NCBI GenBank assembly: GCA_935421135.1
Contig: OW285191.1
Location: forward strand, 15,069,700 to 15,133,699
Origin: Bugulina stolonifera
Taxonomy: Eukaryota > Bryozoa > Gymnolaemata > Cheilostomatida > Bugulidae
Reading direction: 5' to 3'
DNA: 64,000 nt
Shown here: positions 32,501-44,985 of the stretch, one piece after another
How the letters are laid out: the number at the start of each line of letters is the position of its first letter
How positions within the stretch are numbered: the stretch's first letter is position 1
Position numbers and translations under genes: made by a program
The notes under the pieces: generated by a model
The model's database searches: none
Told to the model about the DNA's origin: nothing
What the model saw: the letters and a program-made list of their open reading frames with translations, nothing else

Positions 32501-34444
32501 ATTTCTACACATCAGACAAGACAAACTCAAAATGCATAAATCAGATATAATAATATAATGTAACTAATCACATGCCTAGTTTGGGGATAAAATTTACACC
32601 CACATCACATTACGATGTATAATTCACTGCAGTGCACAATTATAATACATACCACTCTGCAATAGGGACTCAGACTATAAACTAAATAATACTATAAATA
32701 GTAAACCTACAAGTCAAATTATAAATAAATTCTGAAACAAAAAACCAAGTGCAACATTTGCCCAGCCTTACTTATACCAAATACATGCATATTATGCTAT
32801 ATTATGTATTGCATACACAATCCAACCTATACACAGCATTGCATATTCTACTGTATTTTAAAAAAGCCAAGAAAATATGCTAATAAATGTACAGTGTATA
32901 TTATACATGCAAGCCTAGGCAAAGAATTCTTATCAATATAGTTATTTAAATAGCATGGGTACCAAGTCCTAATGAGTCTACCTTTTTAGGTTTAGTGGCA
33001 TCCTCCCCCTGATCATCTGCCGTGGAATCTACAGGCTCATCACCTCCCTCTTGTGTACTGTGCTCAGGCTTCCTCTCTCCAACTTCTGTGAACTCACCCG
33101 AAATCTTAAATTTACTTTTCCGTTTCTTTTTCTCCTTTTGCTCTGTAAGCAGACATGGTAGAGAAATTCACATATTCAGTCATGTATAAATGTGCAAATA
33201 CAAATACAAACCATCTAAAATCTTGCGCTATATAATATTATAGTCAACAAGTTATGAAGTGAATGTCTATTTACCAAACTATTGGGAAGGGTTTAACATC
33301 AGGTATCGGGCAGCACCGTAACAACGTACAACAAAATGCTATGTAATTTATACAATACTTTTTCACCAACAATAGCGTGGAATCTAGAGTGAGCAAATCA
33401 TCAAATCGTGGAAAATATATCCAGTGAGATAAAATGTCTGAACATACACTTTATATGCTAGAATATTTTATTGCAAGGTAAGTTATCTGTGAGCAACCAA
33501 AGACTTGGTTCTATAACTGTCATAGGTGTAGTCCACTCCTTACTTGGCTATTTTCACATGAGTGGAACAAAGTAATTAGTCGCTCACAAATACATGTAGA
33601 TTAACACTGCAGAAGACAAACCTAGCTGTTCTGAGTCTGAATGCTCTAGAACAACCTTCTCTTTTTTCTTTTTCTTCTTTTTAGCTTTAGTCTCCTCCTC
33701 ACCATCTTTATGTTCTTTGGTGTCAGAGAGTTCTTCATGTATCTCCTCTAGTAGTAGCATAGCACAACAGATATTACAATAATATACAAATGATATAATA
33801 TGAATGAATATGAGCACAAAATACAGAAGAAGGCCCCATAGCAATGTAATGTTAAAATATTAAAACAAGCCACGGTAGTATTATAATTAGACCATGATAG
33901 CGTTATAGGAGCAGCATCTACTAAACGTCAAATAACAATTTATTGCAGCAAAGAAAATAATTGTATCTATACAATTATTTTCTTTGCTGCAATAAAGTGT
34001 TATTTGACGTTTAGTAATGTTGCTCCTCTGTGTAAATTGAGAACAAAACTAGTTTCTTACTTTGAAGTTTAAGCCACAAAAATAGGTAGAGAGAAAAACA
34101 GAACATGTAAATAATAAATCCTTTTGACATCCGATTGCGGCAGCAGGCCATATTCTAAATAATATGCTTTTCAATGATACCGATGCTTGTACAAAGACTA
34201 ATAATTTAATTTTAACATTAAATCGTGTGCATGGGCTCCGTCTTTATACCAAAATGAGCTCTGCTGTAACACTGCTGTAGCATATTTTATGACTGCTCAT
34301 AGACAAGGGAAATGGTTATAAGAAAGTATCACAGTATTTACCACATTTCTTTTTATCTTTTTTCTTCCGTTTTTTCTCCGTCTTCTGCACTGGTGAGGCA
34401 GCAGGTTCCTCCGTATCACTCAGGTCCCAGTTGAGTAGAGTCAT
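29590..34444 (-). CDS. C7orf50: C7orf50 homolog (WKF-domain protein), complete
   Basis: Six exons (34342-34444, 33622-33747, 32982-33142, 32172-32378, 31115-31211, 29590-29714) give 272 residues in a consistent frame. The N-terminal half is charged and lysine-rich with several KKKKK blocks (KTEKKRKKKDKKK, AKKKKKKKEK). The C-terminal half is the WKF/DUF2373 domain: ALSYLRLWSSTRSAWKFSK, RQTWLLQHIYDD, DFAMLLDYMQDLKG, and a final SRATQILQILD that matches the family ending. Human C7orf50 is a nucleolar, RNA-associated protein of about 190 residues; the extra length here is in the basic N-terminal part. The frame stays open upstream of the chosen ATG to 34473, where an acceptor-like AG suggests a 5' UTR intron. 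The last intron holds a 1.1-kb minisatellite. Confidence 0.87.
30007..31085. repeat. 16-bp minisatellite GTATAGGGGTAACAAA, about 67 copies
   Basis: Copies vary mainly at the three bases after AAC (AAA, AAG, AGA, AGG, CGA). A block starting near 30361 recurs near 30681, a 320-bp (20-unit) higher-order period. It lies in the last intron of the C7orf50 homolog. ORFs of 300-400 codons on the minus strand are artefacts of a stop-free 48-bp period. Confidence 0.97.
33907..34027. repeat. Palindromic fold-back element, about 120 bp
   Basis: GGAGCAGCATCTACTAAACG...AATTGTAT at the left is mirrored as ATACAATT...CGTTTAGTAATGTTGCTCC at the right, with few mismatches and almost no loop. Located in intron 1 of the C7orf50 homolog. 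Confidence 0.93.
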
Positions 34445-34474
34445 CGCGTTAAGGAAGGCACGATTATATTCACC

Positions 34475-37400
34475 TGCAAATATAAACTTAATTTCAATTA
34501 TCTATCAACAAAAATAATTTTAGCATTGTTTGATAACAATAATATACAATAGAAATAAATGTATTACAAGTAAAATAATGTAGATATTATCTAATTCATA
34601 GGGCAATACATTACATCAGTATAGACAATGTATCTATAGCATTACTCCAACTAATTATGCAGTAATTTGGATGCGAGTGAGATGTAGGGATAGATAGAGA
34701 TTATTTTACCTACAGCTCTATGATATTAGATAGTACTTAGACTATATCCTTATCCTCATTTACTCTACAAAAGTTGACCGCCTCTTGGTTTTCATTACAC
34801 AATCAAAAACATTTAAGATGTCAGAATATTAATTCTATTATATTTTTGTATAAAACCCCAATATTCCACTTAGACACAATTCATGAGTTAGCCGTGATAA
34901 ATAAGATTATGCTCTTTAGTTTATTTCATTGTTTGTTTAGATTCATCTTCAAAGCAACTCAAGAGTGCTACAGTCAAAGCTCTGCCACACATTTGCCTAT
35001 TATATTTACATCACCTTCCAACAAATTTAACCATTTTTAATTTTCAAGACTTCATGACTTTGGAAAACATAATGACACCAAAAATAAAAAGTATTTTAAC
35101 AGTTTGAAACACATTTCCAATTTTTATTATCAATACAAGTCAATCAGTGATACAGATCAAGGCATTCACTGTAATATCTTAATATTCTATTGTTTCATCA
35201 AAAACAGTTTAGCAAACATCATTGTCATTCTTTCGAAGTCGTGTCAAAACTTATGTCCCTTCTAATCGCATCAAATCATATGTGATATAGGGAGCAGTTA
35301 GCTGGTGTTAATGCCTTTGAATGGTGCTTGGCCAAGTCAAGTGTGCTTATAGTGAGTAGTGTGCAATCACACCCACTGTCGCAGATGAGTCTCTGTCGAC
35401 TTGTACTCAGACAAGAGTATCAGCCCATAGTCGTCTTCTGCTATTTTCAGACCCGCGTATCAATATTTACAAACGTAATTACCAAAACTACTGAGCCTCA
35501 ATTTGACAGTTAGCTCATGAAAAGCTACACGCCAGTGGCAACATATGGATTGGATGTAAAATGTTTGGCTAAAACTACTTTGATGAATACCGACCAATTA
35601 CCCTTCTTTACACTTTCACAAATTTTGGCATTTGGAGAATTATAAAAACTGAATCATTTTACAAACGAGAGGCATCACTTCATCTCCAAGCAGGCTACTT
35701 GTATAAGGACCATTTAGGCTGCTATGTTTCCCCCTTAAAAAACACCCAATATGGCACAGTTTAACATTATGTTAGATGGTTTCTCCACTTACTTTTTATT
35801 TCAAGGGAATTCTGTGTCTCATGGGAAACATGTTGGACATATTAATTTTTTTGCAACCATTTCACATACACAGCATACATACATAAGGTTGAATAATTAT
35901 TTGGAGCAAAAATATAGCATTAAAAATTCACTTCACATATTTGTATTTTGCCACACCTCAGCTTACGTAAATATAATTTACGCAATAATAATAGTTGTAA
36001 TTATCGTCAATGGATTATTGGTATCGCATAGTTATTGGTATCCATACAAATATGTAACTTGATTAATGATTATGGTCTCTATAATTAATTAGGTTGGACC
36101 AGAAAGATTGTTCTGTTCTCTAAGAGCACTAACAGCCTAGTGGTAAAATTATATGCAAAATAATTGTTGGTTTTTAAACTTCGATGAAGTACATCACCAC
36201 ACCTACTCATATTAAACACTCTCTATACTTCACTGTGAACCCATACCTTGCATCATTGTAAGAAGCATAATACTCTACAATCAGTGTAATTATGTCTTCC
36301 TACTGCTTAGTTCACATGTAATTCGTTTTGTTTTAAACTGCATAATTCTACACAAAATACGAAAAGGTTATTAACAGCTAAGAATGCATTCTTATTTGTC
36401 ACTTGGCCTAGCATGTTAATTAATTTGCTAATAAAACACAAATTAGGAGAATTTAAACACCTTTCCTATAAAATCCTTGTCACTTAATCACAGATGGCAG
36501 AGGTTTAATTAACTACTTTTAGTTATTGGTTACTGCATTTATCTGAAAATGCATATACATTATTACAGAGCTTGTGTGAAGAATTGCAGCTCATATGTCA
36601 TGCAATTTATCAAATCCAACATCATTTTATTGATCTGAAAATTGTTCCAGTCAATCTGTTCCATAAATACAGTAACAGCATAATAATATGTGTATTGGTG
36701 AGTACGAGTAAGTAACCTACTAATAAAATATACTGTTTGATGTAGAAGAAATCCAACCTAAACCCAACTTGATTTTTAAGGTCAAAGGTAAAAAATAATT
36801 GCATTATATAATATGTACTCTTTAAATACAGACCCATGCTGAGGACAGTACTGCTTGCCTTACAAGTCTATATTATTATCGTGCAATTGAGAAAATTGCA
36901 TATTGTAGCCTATACATTAGGCTACAGTGTTTCTCCCTTGAATTTGATTTATTTTTCAATTATTCCAATAGATGTCTATAATTTTCATGGATAAAAATTT
37001 GTCTTCAAAGCAGAAGAATAAAACAAAAATCGAGAATCTGGAGGAGACTTTATAAATGAAGATCTCCAACATTATCAGGTCTTCATATATAATGACGAAT
37101 ATAAAAACAGTAGAGGTTAGAGAAAAAGAGCTGATCATACCAATAACACTAATATCATCTAGGTTATCACAATAATTGGTTATGTTATTATATTATCAAA
37201 TATTTGCAAGACAGCACTGACCAATCCAGATAAAATGCTATAAAGCTGACAACATAGACAAAAAATTGCATCAGCACAACTTTTAAAAAAATTATCATTT
37301 TATCAAATTTATCATTCTATCATCAGCAACTAAAACTTCGCCAAACGAAACAAAGGGAAGAAGCCACAATTTGATGTATTGAAATTTCACGCTTTCAAAA

Positions 37401-38717
37401 TTTAGAAGTTAATGATTGTAAAAAAATTTATAAGTCAGTTATGAATCAACATTAACCCTCTCCTGTGTTTAATTAATAAAAATTAAACCTCTGAAAGCAA
37501 ATTTCTTATTTCTATACTCAATACCCACTCTGTTTGAATAATAAGCTTTAACTGTTATGCGTTGGGTAAAGACAAGTGTCATATTGTCGCCCCTATTAAT
37601 ACTTTATGTTACACACAAATGCTAAATTTTGTGTACATTTATTCTTTACTTCAATGAGATAAACGACCAAATATCTTGATATTCAAGTTTTCAATTGGGT
37701 CGTCGAAAAGATGAAAGACAAAGCAAAATACCAAACAAACATATCTGGCACATGTTGTATCAACATTATTATACTATATTAATCACATGATCACTTATTT
37801 GCTTTGAGATCATAGGCAAGGGGCTTGTAAGTGCTAGTCTTTTCACAAATCAGACCTGCCAAACATATACTTTCAACAAAGTTTTGATATATTTTTACTC
37901 ATTCATGTGCTATTAGATCATCACTTCGCATTATACTTGTTTGAATTATCCAAAATCAGCTATCAAAAATTAATCATTTGGAAAAGATAATGCCACGTTG
38001 CAGATAAATTTAGTTCTGTACATTAAAAAGGACGCTATTTTTGTCAACAACTGGTTAAATGATATTGTGTTAGGAGAGGGGCAAGCTTAGCCAAGACTAG
38101 AAACAGAACCAAACAAAGTTGCAACAAAACTAATCGTAAGATCTGATGGCCAAAGCACCATGGAGTATAGTTTTGAAAATAATCAATGGCAGTGATTTTC
38201 ACCACCTCATTTAGAAAGCAATTAATACTAAAAGTATAACTTAATTCAAACACCTAACACCTCTCTAGTGCAACATGTGTGTTATTATCTGTTAGCCAAC
38301 ATGCAAGCCCATTATATAATATTATTTACAGTTAACTATTTAAGAAAATGACAATGGATTGTGAATCCCAATAACTGCAAACACAAATAGATCGAATGGC
38401 AGGTGTGTGAAGGTGGTTGTACTGATGGGGCTACTGTGAAGTCTAATGACACCGCCCTGTTTGGTGAGGTAATTGAAATGTATAGAGGAATGTTCAGTTT
38501 ATGAATATATTATAAGAGAGTGATTGGCAGATGTAACTCAATCAGATGCCATTCGATGAGAGGTCAGGAAGCACGCAGACGAATAAACAGGCTATCCGAG
38601 ACATTGTGACTCTCTTCGAGTGCAAAACTAGAGGATTAAATTTAATTTATAAAGTTATAAAGTTTTAAATATATTTATTTATTAGGTGGAAAGCAGCTCA
38701 AGGAGCAATAGAAAAAC
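34475..38717. other. Intergenic region upstream of the homeobox gene
   Basis: A 4.2-kb AT-rich region without a gene. It probably carries the 5' regulatory sequence of the divergently placed homeobox and C7orf50-like genes. The only coding-like trace is a homeobox helix-3-like stretch near 37.0 kb. Confidence 0.5.
36989..37036 (+). pseudogene. Possible relic of a homeobox helix-3 exon
   Basis: One frame reads I-K-I-C-L-Q-S-R-R-I-K-Q-K, close to the homeodomain V-K-x-W-F-Q-N-R-R-M-K-Q-K. The bases match the helix-3 exon of the neighbouring homeobox gene at about 30 of 39 positions. Key residues (W, F, N) are changed and I found no matching 5' half upstream, so this may be chance in an A-rich region. 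Confidence 0.3.
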
Positions 38718-41296
38718 ATGAGTTCTCCTTCAAAGTTTAGTCGCTTTTCAGTGGAGGACTTGATAAAAAAGAGTCAAAAGGTAAGTATTTACTCCTTTTA
38801 AAATTATTCTCAAACAATAATGGTTTCGAAAAAGTGTATGACAATTTCAACTACTCAAATGGTTAATGTATAATATACACATTGTATTACACATTGTATC
38901 TACATGTACATGAAAAGGGGTCCATTTACAAAAGCAAAATGTTTAAAAAAAATATTTTGCGGTGACCAAAATGTCAAGTTTGCAAATGGCCTTTCTAAAT
39001 ACAAATAGTTACAAAACTTTTTTCAGAGAAATAGTTATTACCCTTCATTTAAAAAGTTAATCTATTTACACCAGTGATGATGGTGATATTTGACATTCGG
39101 CTATAATTTCCCGTGAATAAAATCAGAACTTTTGTGATAAAATTTAGAAATGTAAGGTATTTTACACAGGTTGAATCTGTACACAAACCAGAACATAGAT
39201 ATATGACAACTGAGGAGAGTTCACCTACAACCATGGATTTCAGCAAGACACTAGATAATACAGTCAGGCAGTGGACAACGGCGTTGTCGATGCAAGCAGC
39301 TTCACTTAATTCCAACGGAAGCCTGCTAGGTTTGGCTAACTCACTACAGCCCCAGCATTCTATGGCTACAAATCCTTATATTCATCATCTTGCGCAAATT
39401 GAACCTCACACGGTAAGTAGATATTTTGATTAAAATGATTTATCTTCATCCATAATTTAATTTGCTATTATATAATATTATATGTACATTTTCCAGTTAT
39501 AATAAATTTTGGTGCGAGCAAGTATCTTTAGAATGAATAATAAGACGAGACGCATTTTATATTTTTATTGACTCCTAATATTTCGATGTATGTCCATACA
39601 TCATCATCAGAGGAATTCCTCTGATGATGATGTATGGACATACATCGAAATATTAGGAGTCAATAAAAATATAAAATGCGTCTCGTCTTATTATTCATTA
39701 TAATAAATTTGTGTAAATGCAGTTTAATCCAAAATGAGTGTTAGAATCAACATAAAAAAGGATATTTCGAATAAACGTTGAAACTATTTCCTTAAGAGTC
39801 ATATTAATATGATTTTCTCCTGTGTCAACATAACAATGTATTTTTATAATCTAGAATTTCACAAATTTATTCAATTATTTTGCAACAACCATGTTCAATT
39901 TATTGGTAATTTTTCAGGCCTTGAACTGTAATTGCAATTGAGAATAAAAATAATTCTGCTTACTCAACAGGCATCACATATAGGAAGTTCTAACCATATC
40001 TTGGGACAACTGGGAAACGATGCAAGACAGAATGCTGCATTATGGCAACAGCTACTTTTCAAACAAGGTAAATAATTATAATTCACATTTCAGTAATTTG
40101 GTAATTTGTAATTTGGTGAGTTTCACAACGGTTGAAAAAGCAAGTAATTTCTCAGCAGTCTTAAACCTTCTAAAAGCAATATTTCCACCTCGTTAATAAA
40201 TACAGTGTGTACAATGGTTCAATTATTCCAACATGTGATGTCAAGCAAGATAACAATAAAGAGCAATACTGCTTCCACCAGTCACAGATAAATAACAATT
40301 TAAATTGTTTTAAATATGTGCCTATTATAGAAAAAGAAACTAGGTAAATTTGCAACAATCAACTTTTAAAAATCAAGATTACCTGGGGAAATTAATTTAG
40401 TGATTACTATTGAAATAGACATGCCAACTCTAGTTCATGATTATTAAGCCTGTGAATCTATACGATAAACACATCCTTAATTCAATAATAAATAAAGCTC
40501 ATGGGGTGTCCATCAAACGAGTTTATATTATTTTATATTCATTTACAAAAACAGCTAACACGGGTAAATTAGCTTATTGATAGTCATCTCACATTAATAA
40601 AATAAATACGAAATGCCTGAAATACATGTATATCAATTTTACCGCCACTATGAACATTTCGCTTACACATTGTCACTGTTAACATTATATTACATGTATG
40701 TTAAAATTTTTAGTTGTAGACTACAGAAACCAGAACCGAGGATTGTTAGACCCCTTATCGGACCCTATAGCACAACTCACACTTAGCAGTATGGCACAGT
40801 CTTTGAAATATTCACGCAGACGTAAAGCACGAACAGTGTTTAGCGACAAACAACTTGAGGGATTGGAGAAGAAATTCAAGTCACAGAGATACCTCTCTAC
40901 ACCAGAAAGAATAGAACTGGCTAGTCAACTTACACTCTCAGACACTCAGGTAGGCCTGATAATAATACACAGAGTAATATTTTAATTAATAATGTGTGAA
41001 CTAATCATCACAAAATCTTTTCCAAAAAATGTTTCCATCAGTGAAAATACATACCGTTCAGATGGTATGATTTGTTGGCTTAAATGAGGTTTATATGTTC
41101 TGTTCATGCGATATAAATCCTGTAAAAATACCTGGGCACTTTGTCTATAGCAATAATATTTTTGTTGTCCTTAATTAATTTTTGCCTTATTTTCAATGAA
41201 TGTTTACAATTTGTCTAGGTAAAAACGTGGTTTCAAAACAGAAGAATGAAACAGAAAAAATCCCATAGCCCTGAAACCGAAGAGAGTGTCGACTAA
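38718..41296 (+). CDS. BarBsh: Bsh/BarH-like (NK-class) homeobox transcription factor, complete
   Basis: Five exons (38718-38780, 39170-39412, 39971-40067, 40714-40949, 41219-41296) join into 238 residues. The C-terminal homeodomain starts RRRKARTVFSDKQLEGLEKK, has QRYLSTPERIELASQLTLSD, and ends in helix 3 QVKTWFQNRRMKQKKS; this is closest to Bsx/Bsh and BarH proteins. An intron splits it between residues 44 and 45, a position common in NK-class genes. The N-terminal F-S-V-E-D-L-I resembles the EH1-like Groucho-binding motif (F-F-I-E-D-I-L) of Bsx. The protein ends 11 residues after the domain. It should be a nuclear DNA-binding regulator. In sponges a gene of this type, BarBsh, belongs to an NK homeobox cluster; no second intact homeobox gene is in this window. 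Confidence 0.9.
39532..39699. repeat. Perfect 168-bp palindrome with hammerhead-like core
   Basis: Centred on GAATTC at 39613-39618, with identical arms of 84 bases. A 13-bp direct repeat (TTATAATAAATTT) lies at 39497-39509 and 39698-39710, suggesting insertion of an element that starts about 20 bases before the palindrome. Each arm contains CTGATGA, then one extra T, an 8-bp hairpin (GATGTATG/CATACATC), GAAA, and a 4-bp match for stem I (TCCT with AGGA). It lies in intron 2 of the homeobox gene. Confidence 0.93.
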
Positions 41297-44200
41297 ACTA
41301 ATCTGATCAGAACCAATACTATGCCGCTACTTCATATTATACACTTCAAGTTACATACATCTTTGATTGATCTTTAATCCTTATTAGTACAACATTTTAA
41401 ACTGTAAATAATATTTTTTATTTTCATATTATAATCATAGCACATGGAATTGCACATACGTTCAGATTACAACAAGCAGTGTTAGCATAGCAAGTCCATT
41501 TTATTTATTGAAAATTATGTCATAAACTTAATGTAAAAGCACCCTTATGATTTAACTTTTTAGCAAAAAGGTCCAATACCGCAATACTCATTTTTCCTGC
41601 TGTAAATACCATAAGTTATTGATAGTGCATTTAATAACAATTATGATTGTTACAATAAGAATAAATAATTTTTGTAATGTAGTGAACACAATGCTTTGTA
41701 TATTTCCTGATATTATCTGATTTTTATACAATCTAAGTCAAATGTGTAAAACTTGAAAACCAAACAAAGTGTAGGCTATAATATATTACATGCAACTCAT
41801 ATATGTACTCTAAATCATTCCACTACCACATTCCAGATGAACAAAACGTCATCAAATGTGTATTCTGATACTGAGTTTAAAGTGTGATGACTACAATGAA
41901 TGTAATTGGTCCAATGGTGTGGAATTGAACTGTACACATACATGTAAATTCACAAACTAGTAGGATCATTAGCAAACCCATCACTAACATAAAATATAAC
42001 CCAGAAATTTGTCAATTTACCTTGGGCACAGCTGTCACATTTGTATGTACTTAAGATGGTGAGTCTTTCTAAAATAAGCTACATATATAGCGCTTAGATG
42101 TGTTATATTTATGTCACTATCGATTCGACATCCAAATCTTAATGTTTGATTTTAAAGTGGCTTAGTCTCTGAGCTTGACAGATTTTCACTAATACACCTC
42201 AAACTAAAATCACTTTCCTCATTACAATGTTCTGTGGCTATGGATAGGATATTAAGTCGAGTTTAATCAGCTGAAAGCACATTTACCTAATAAAACATTT
42301 TTGTAGATATAATTTAGATCCACAAGTCTAGATGGCTACATATACATGTACATAACGCTATTGTTGTATTTTCTGCCATTGAGTAATAGCGAATTTGAGT
42401 GAAACTGAGATCTTACAATTAAATAATAAAATGTAATAATAATCAACCAGAGCATTGCACAGTGCCAGTCTGACTAATATTATAAGTGTAGTTACTGTTA
42501 CTGACTGTGAAGTCGCATTCTCATTTGGTTTCTTAGCAACCAGTGGTGGGTAGCAATATTTAAGAGGACCTGAGTGATTTGCTCTGCTTTCTGACATGGT
42601 TTAGTTTGTCACTTTTAGTTACAATAGATAACAAAGATGCACATATTCTGCCGTGTTAAATACCAGGGTTGGGCCTCGCTATTCAGGAAAGTAGAGAATA
42701 GTGCTATTTCCCTTATTCATCACAAAACCAAAGAACTTACTAACTTTGGTGGTGAAATCTGAAATCATAGAATAGGGGATGCAATCGCTGGTAATGCGTC
42801 AAGCATAGTTAGTCTTAATTACATTACTATATACATGCAGCTTAAGGAGTCTAATGATAGCTTACACATACTGGAGTTGTCTACCTTTCAGGGAGAAAGA
42901 GAAGACAACTGCCGTAGGCCAATAGGGCAGCTTCAAAGATACTGTGTGAACTAGCTAAGAGATATAACCGACTATAATATCAAATACAGTAATAGTATTC
43001 ATTATATATTTTATCATTAGGATGGTTAATATTTCAATGAAAATAAAAATTACATATTGGTCTAATATTAAATTTCGCTTTTCCATGAAAAAACAAAGAT
43101 GAATATTTTATAATTATATGTAATGTGGATGATGTCCATGTACATCAAACATAAACTCCCCCCCCCCCCATTCACATTGATTTGATGATTTTTCTTGTCT
43201 AGATGAGTGAGTTTTCCTTTTCACTGACCTTACCTTCACAGAGAGAGGGGGCGATTTACATTTAACTATATTTACTAGGTCTGATGTTAATGTTTAGTAA
43301 AACACAATGATTACAAAATAATTATAATATCATGATCTAATATATATTAAATCATGATATTATAATTATTTTGTAATCCACTCTGACTATCACTACCTAT
43401 GTTCATGTTCCATGCCGTATATTCATATCGATATTCATAAATAATCACATCTAATATAAGTATAAGTATCATCGTCTGATTCTATTCTGAATTAATAATT
43501 GAATTATAATATAATTTAGTATAATAACAAATATTGTAGTTTTGTAGCAATTATCATCATCATAAGCCGATAGAAAACATTATTATTATTAATATAAATA
43601 TTATTTTATAATAATTATTTTATAATTTAATTATCATTTTCATTTCAAGTCAATCCAAGACAACAGGCAAAGAAGACCTATCACAAATGACACGCGAGGG
43701 TTGCATATATAATTATAAAATGTGCAAATTACCTAAAACGCTAATTTAAATCCAAAGTGGGCTATAATAATTTTGTTTTACTGCATTTCTTCATGAAATA
43801 ATATACGAATTGCGTATTATTTCATACAGAAACATGTGAAATCTGATTGCGAAGAACCTGAGCTGAAATAGCAGTGATGCGGCGCGCCCCGATAAACTCT
43901 CTTTATCTCGCATTGAATTTGCTTTGGGAAATCTGCAAGATTACGGACTATTGCTCTTTACGCCTGAAGATAATAGACTTAGATTTGCTTCTTATAGCGT
44001 TTACATTTGTGCGCTCGAACCAATCTATTAATCGCTTCAACGGAAATACTGGTAGCCATGCCAAATAAAAATGGATGCAATGCTACCGAATTTCAAATTT
44101 TCCAACTACATGTAACTAAAACAAGAAATGTCATTTTGATGTTCTTCAAAGACGCATAGTTTCTTTATAAAAAATACACATTTGATACATTCAAAATGAG

Positions 44201-44985
44201 TAAACCAGAGTGTTAGTATCCGTGTAAGTATATTTATAGCTGTCAGTTCAAATGGAATGCAAAAGCAAGCTTACAGCTGAATTTCAAGTCAGGATAAGTG
44301 ATTACAACTCGCTTTCATGCCCACCACTGTGGTGAAGGAAGCATATTTCTATCTTGACGATGATTGCTCGAGTTTGGTTGTGGGACATGAGATTCCTATT
44401 TTAAACTTCCTACCCATAAAGTAAAGGTTTTTAAAACCTACAAGATTCATCTCATGTAGATTATGATCTTTATATTAATGGTAGGGATGTCTTGGCGTTA
44501 AAGACAACATAGAGGTAAAGATGGAGGTCAATTGGGCCATTAGGGGAAATGCTACAGTCTTCTCATATGAATGTATTTCAAAACATACTAGCTAGTGTAT
44601 TACTGCGGAGTGCTCTTTATCCTAACTGTTTCTAATTTGACTGTTTTTTGACAAACAGACTAAGAATCTTAATTTTCTTCCAACAGGAGGTCCCTTGACT
44701 CGTTAGATACTAGCCACACTCACTTTACTCTACACTCATCATAGAGTCTCACTAATACTTTAAAGTTTAAACATATACGCTACTGATATGAGTCATTCAT
44801 GTCATGAGTCATTCTAGTTAAGGCGTATACACATGTGACTGCCGTTATCTGTGTTGTGATCATTCTCAACTGCGAATGATTAATCAGAATCTCACCACTT
44901 TACTCTTACACCTACTATGCAATAGTATCCAGCATGACATGTATGTAATACTATAGGAGTCTACTGAAAGCTTCCAAGCGCTAAA
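41297..44985. other. Intergenic region between the homeobox and dynein genes
   Basis: AT-rich, no supported gene. It includes 3' UTR sequence of the homeobox gene, a short poly-C run near 43.15 kb and the palindrome at 43.31 kb. A 64-codon ORF at 43874 has no features of a gene. Confidence 0.5.
43309..43378. repeat. 70-bp palindrome
   Basis: GATTACAAAATAATTATAAT...ATCATGAT is mirrored after a short AT-rich loop and ends in TTTTGTAATC. Nothing coding is inside. Confidence 0.92.

Noticed and set aside
43874..44068. 64-codon ORF as a small gene
   Set aside because: No signal peptide, domain or splice context; typical of chance ORFs in AT-rich DNA.
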